Assembly (NCBI GenBank): GCA_020848055.1 | Contig: JADLBB010000098.1 | Span: 1 to 8,848 of the forward strand | Reading direction: 5' to 3' | Source of the DNA: Chloroflexota bacterium | GTDB lineage: Bacteria > Chloroflexota > Limnocylindria > QHBO01 | DNA length: 8,848 nt | Part shown: positions 7,520 to 8,848 of the stretch, in pieces | Position numbering within the stretch: the first letter of the stretch is position 1 | How the letters are laid out: the number at the start of each line of letters is the position of its first letter | Translations under genes and position numbers: made by a program | Notes under the pieces: model-generated | Databases searched by the model: none | Told to the model about the DNA's origin: nothing | What the model saw: the letters and a program-made list of their open reading frames with translations, nothing else

Positions 7520-8440
7520 TCAGCCCTCCGTACGCTTCGTGTGATTCTGTGACGGTAGGGTGCCGCGCAGCATGCGGACTCGCACCGGTTCCGTGGCCCT
7601 GTTGCGCCATACCAGCGATGCAATCCCGATCAAGACCAGGGCGCCCAGCACGGCCAGGCCGATCAGCACCCAGATCGCCTCGAAGCTCCTCTCGGCGACC
7701 GGCGCCGTACGGAAGAATGCCAGCAGATCGGCCTGCTCCTGCGGCGTGAGCGGATCGGGCCCGAAGATCGGCAGCATGGTCCCGGTCTGCGGGAAGGTGA
7801 TGACCGCGTCGCCCAGGCGCGAGTAGACATCGGTGTGGTCGGGGCCCATCGCGCCGCCTCCCAGGGCGCCGATGCCGGCGATGGTGTGACACGACAGGCA
7901 CGGAGGCCCGCCGTTGGTGAACCGCATGGCGCCGGTGTACAACTCCCGGCCGCGCTGGGCATCGCCGGGGGGAAGCGGTTCGGCCGGAGCGGTGCTGGCG
8001 GTCGGACTCCCGGACGGGGCTGGACCGCCGGTGGTGTCCAGGTAGGCGATGAGCGAGGCGACCTCATCCGGGCTGAGGCCGAGGGTGGGCATGGTCGTGC
8101 CGAACTCGCCGACCAGGTCGACGGCGGTCTGATCGCCACTGGCGACCAGCGCCGCCGGGTCCGTGATCCACTTGGTGAGCCAGTCGGCATCTCGCAGCCC
8201 GGTGACTCCCTGCAGGTCGGGGCCGACCAGCTTCCCGCCGCCGATGGTGTGGCAGCCGGCGCACTTGGCCTCGAAGATGGTCTGACCCTCGGTGGCGGAA
8301 CCCTGGGCGGGCGAGGCGGCTCCAACGGGGGTGGGGATGGTCAACAGGATGAGCAGGAGGCCCACCGCCACCACGGTGAATGCCCCCAATCCGAGGACGC
8401 GCCGAGCCTGTGCGCTGTCGATGCAAGGGATGGTGTGCAT
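7520..8440 (-). CDS. Membrane-anchored di-heme cytochrome c (NarC-like / NXR-associated)
   Basis: A 306-residue protein with two class I cytochrome c domains. Heme 1 binds at C60-x-x-C63-H64 (CAGCH) with likely axial Met117 (TTMPTLGLSPDEV). Heme 2 binds at C181-x-x-C184-H185 (CLSCH) with likely axial Met222 (TMLPIFGPDPLTPQE). A Pro/Ser/Thr/Ala-rich linker (about 138-158) joins them. Hydrophobic segments at 14-36 and 255-277 suggest an N-terminal anchor or uncleaved signal and a C-terminal anchor, placing both hemes in the periplasm with a 29-residue basic tail inside. ATG 8440 has GAGG at 8447-8450. The stop is 4 bases before the alpha start, so it is co-expressed with the enzyme and is its probable electron acceptor (NXR) or exit/entry carrier (as NarC in Thermus nitrate reductase). 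Nitrobacter nxr operons likewise begin with a cytochrome c gene. The redox potential is unknown from sequence. Confidence 0.92.
   Translation of the reverse strand: MHTIPCIDSAQARRVLGLGAFTVVAVGLLLILLTIPTPVGAASPAQGSATEGQTIFEAKCAGCHTIGGGKLVGPDLQGVTGLRDADWLTKWITDPAALVASGDQTAVDLVGEFGTTMPTLGLSPDEVASLIAYLDTTGGPAPSGSPTASTAPAEPLPPGDAQRGRELYTGAMRFTNGGPPCLSCHTIAGIGALGGGAMGPDHTDVYSRLGDAVITFPQTGTMLPIFGPDPLTPQEQADLLAFFRTAPVAERSFEAIWVLIGLAVLGALVLIGIASLVWRNRATEPVRVRMLRGTLPSQNHTKRTEG
7524..7529 (-). promoter_or_regulatory. Shine-Dalgarno site GGAGGG fixing the alpha-subunit start
   Basis: GGAGGG on the minus strand lies inside the last codons of the cytochrome c gene (Thr-Glu-Gly-stop), 8 bases before the ATG at 7515. 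It supports that start over the longer in-frame start at 7623, and the embedding suggests coupled translation of cytochrome and alpha subunit. Confidence 0.75.
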
Positions 8441-8614
8441 CTGTCGCCTCGCAGTTCAGTCCAGCGCCAGCGACCGGGTGACGCACCGGGCGCCTCTCTG
8501 CTGAACGATAAGTTCGGGCCTTAGCCTAAACCTAATGTCAAGCCGGCGTCGGCTTCTTTTGCACGACCTGATGCCGGCCCTTCAGCCTCGAGTTCCGGCC
8601 GGCGACAGGAGTGC
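8441..8614 (-). promoter_or_regulatory. Intergenic leader of the cytochrome c / nxr(nar) operon with candidate operator
   Basis: This 174-base gap is the only sizeable non-coding stretch and the only obvious place for the operon promoter. On the minus strand it holds a perfect TTGACA (8536-8541) followed by the inverted repeat TTAG-N7-CTAA (8521-8535), an A/T-rich island in GC-rich surroundings. No convincing -10 hexamer lies 16-19 bases downstream of TTGACA; TTATCG follows at 24. An activator-dependent promoter with the repeat as operator is therefore possible. A 6-bp hairpin (8540-8555) overlaps the TTGACA and may end transcription from the upstream gene. I see no FNR-like TTGAT-N4-ATCAA box. 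Confidence 0.4.
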
Positions 8615-8848
8615 TCAGATGGATGCCGGCATCGTTTCGGAGTCCGACTCGTAGGGCGGTGGTTCATCCTCGGGGCCGCTGGCCGGCTTGCGCAGGACGC
8701 GCACGATATCCCTTGCGATCAGCAGCCCGCCGACCCCCACCAGCACCGCGCCGAGCAGGCCGTACCAGGCCAGCCACTCGGTACCTGGAAGCTGGACCGA
8801 GTAGCGCCGCGGCACGCTGTAGACGCCCGAAAGGAAGAAGATCAGCAC
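8615..8848 (-). CDS. C-terminal end of a membrane protein, possibly heme-copper oxidase subunit I
   Basis: The frame runs in from the right edge and stops at 8615; the first visible codon (GTG) is probably an internal Val. About 77 residues are visible: the end of one hydrophobic segment (1-9), the loop YSVPRRYSVQLPG (10-22), one full membrane helix (about 26-45), and a polar, Pro/Glu/Ser-rich tail. The order helix, (G/V)PRRY loop, helix, tail resembles the last two helices of cytochrome c oxidase subunit I, where a G(M/V)PRRY motif separates helices XI and XII. None of the heme or copper ligands lie in this part, so the assignment is tentative. If correct, a terminal oxidase sits directly upstream of the cytochrome c/NXR operon and on the same strand. 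Other polytopic membrane proteins ending this way cannot be excluded. Confidence 0.4.
   Translation of the reverse strand: MLIFFLSGVYSVPRRYSVQLPGTEWLAWYGLLGAVLVGVGGLLIARDIVRVLRKPASGPEDEPPPYESDSETMPASI

Noticed and set aside
7516..7623. N-terminal extension of the alpha subunit from an upstream ATG
   Set aside because: The added 36 residues overlap the cytochrome gene in another frame, have no homology-like character, and a good ribosome binding site precedes ATG 7515.
6535..7749. Plus-strand open frame of 404 codons across the alpha start and cytochrome end
   Set aside because: It spans the boundary of two well-supported minus-strand genes and shows no domain-like pattern.
8573..8603. GCCGGCC / GGCCGGC inverted repeat after the upstream gene as a terminator
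   Set aside because: The 7-bp arms are separated by a 17-base loop and no U-run follows on the minus strand; such GC-only repeats are common by chance here.

Overview
This GC-rich window carries one tightly packed minus-strand operon for a membrane-bound molybdenum enzyme of the NarGHI/NXR type. In transcription order (right to left) it encodes a double-anchored di-heme cytochrome c (8440-7520), a catalytic Mo-bisMGD alpha subunit of 1214 residues (7515-3871), a SlyD/FKBP-type peptidyl-prolyl isomerase (3850-3269), an iron-sulfur beta subunit (3265-1739), a NarJ/TorD-family assembly chaperone (about 1674-967) and a di-heme-b gamma subunit (970-290). Most junctions are a few bases or overlap, so this reads as one transcription unit, probably started in the 174-base gap at 8441-8614.

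At the right edge is the C-terminus of a membrane protein (8848-8615), tentatively the end of a heme-copper oxidase subunit I. At the left edge, on the plus strand and converging on the operon, is the C-terminal third or so of a MobA-like molybdenum cofactor guanylyltransferase (2-286). That enzyme makes the cofactor the alpha subunit needs.

The main question is direction of catalysis: respiratory nitrate reductase (NarGHJI) or cytoplasmic-type nitrite oxidoreductase (NXR, as in Nitrobacter, Nitrococcus and Nitrolancea). The two are homologous and share the active site. Three features lean towards NXR: a cytochrome c gene directly before alpha, a prolyl isomerase gene between alpha and beta (the slot held by nxrX in Nitrobacter), and an alpha N-terminus (MGWIQDL...RTWEEFYRNR) that closely resembles my memory of Nitrobacter NxrA. 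A nearby terminal oxidase, if the tentative call is right, would complete a nitrite -> NXR -> cytochrome c -> O2 chain. A Thermus-style narCGHJI nitrate reductase, which also has a di-heme cytochrome c upstream, remains a real alternative, and the sequence alone does not settle it.

The organism is a high-GC bacterium. The SlyD-like protein, the Ser/Pro/Thr-rich cytochrome linker and the operon layout would fit Chloroflexota (Nitrolancea-like or uncultured relatives), but this is low-confidence inference. I see no RNA genes, mobile elements, CRISPR arrays or large repeats.
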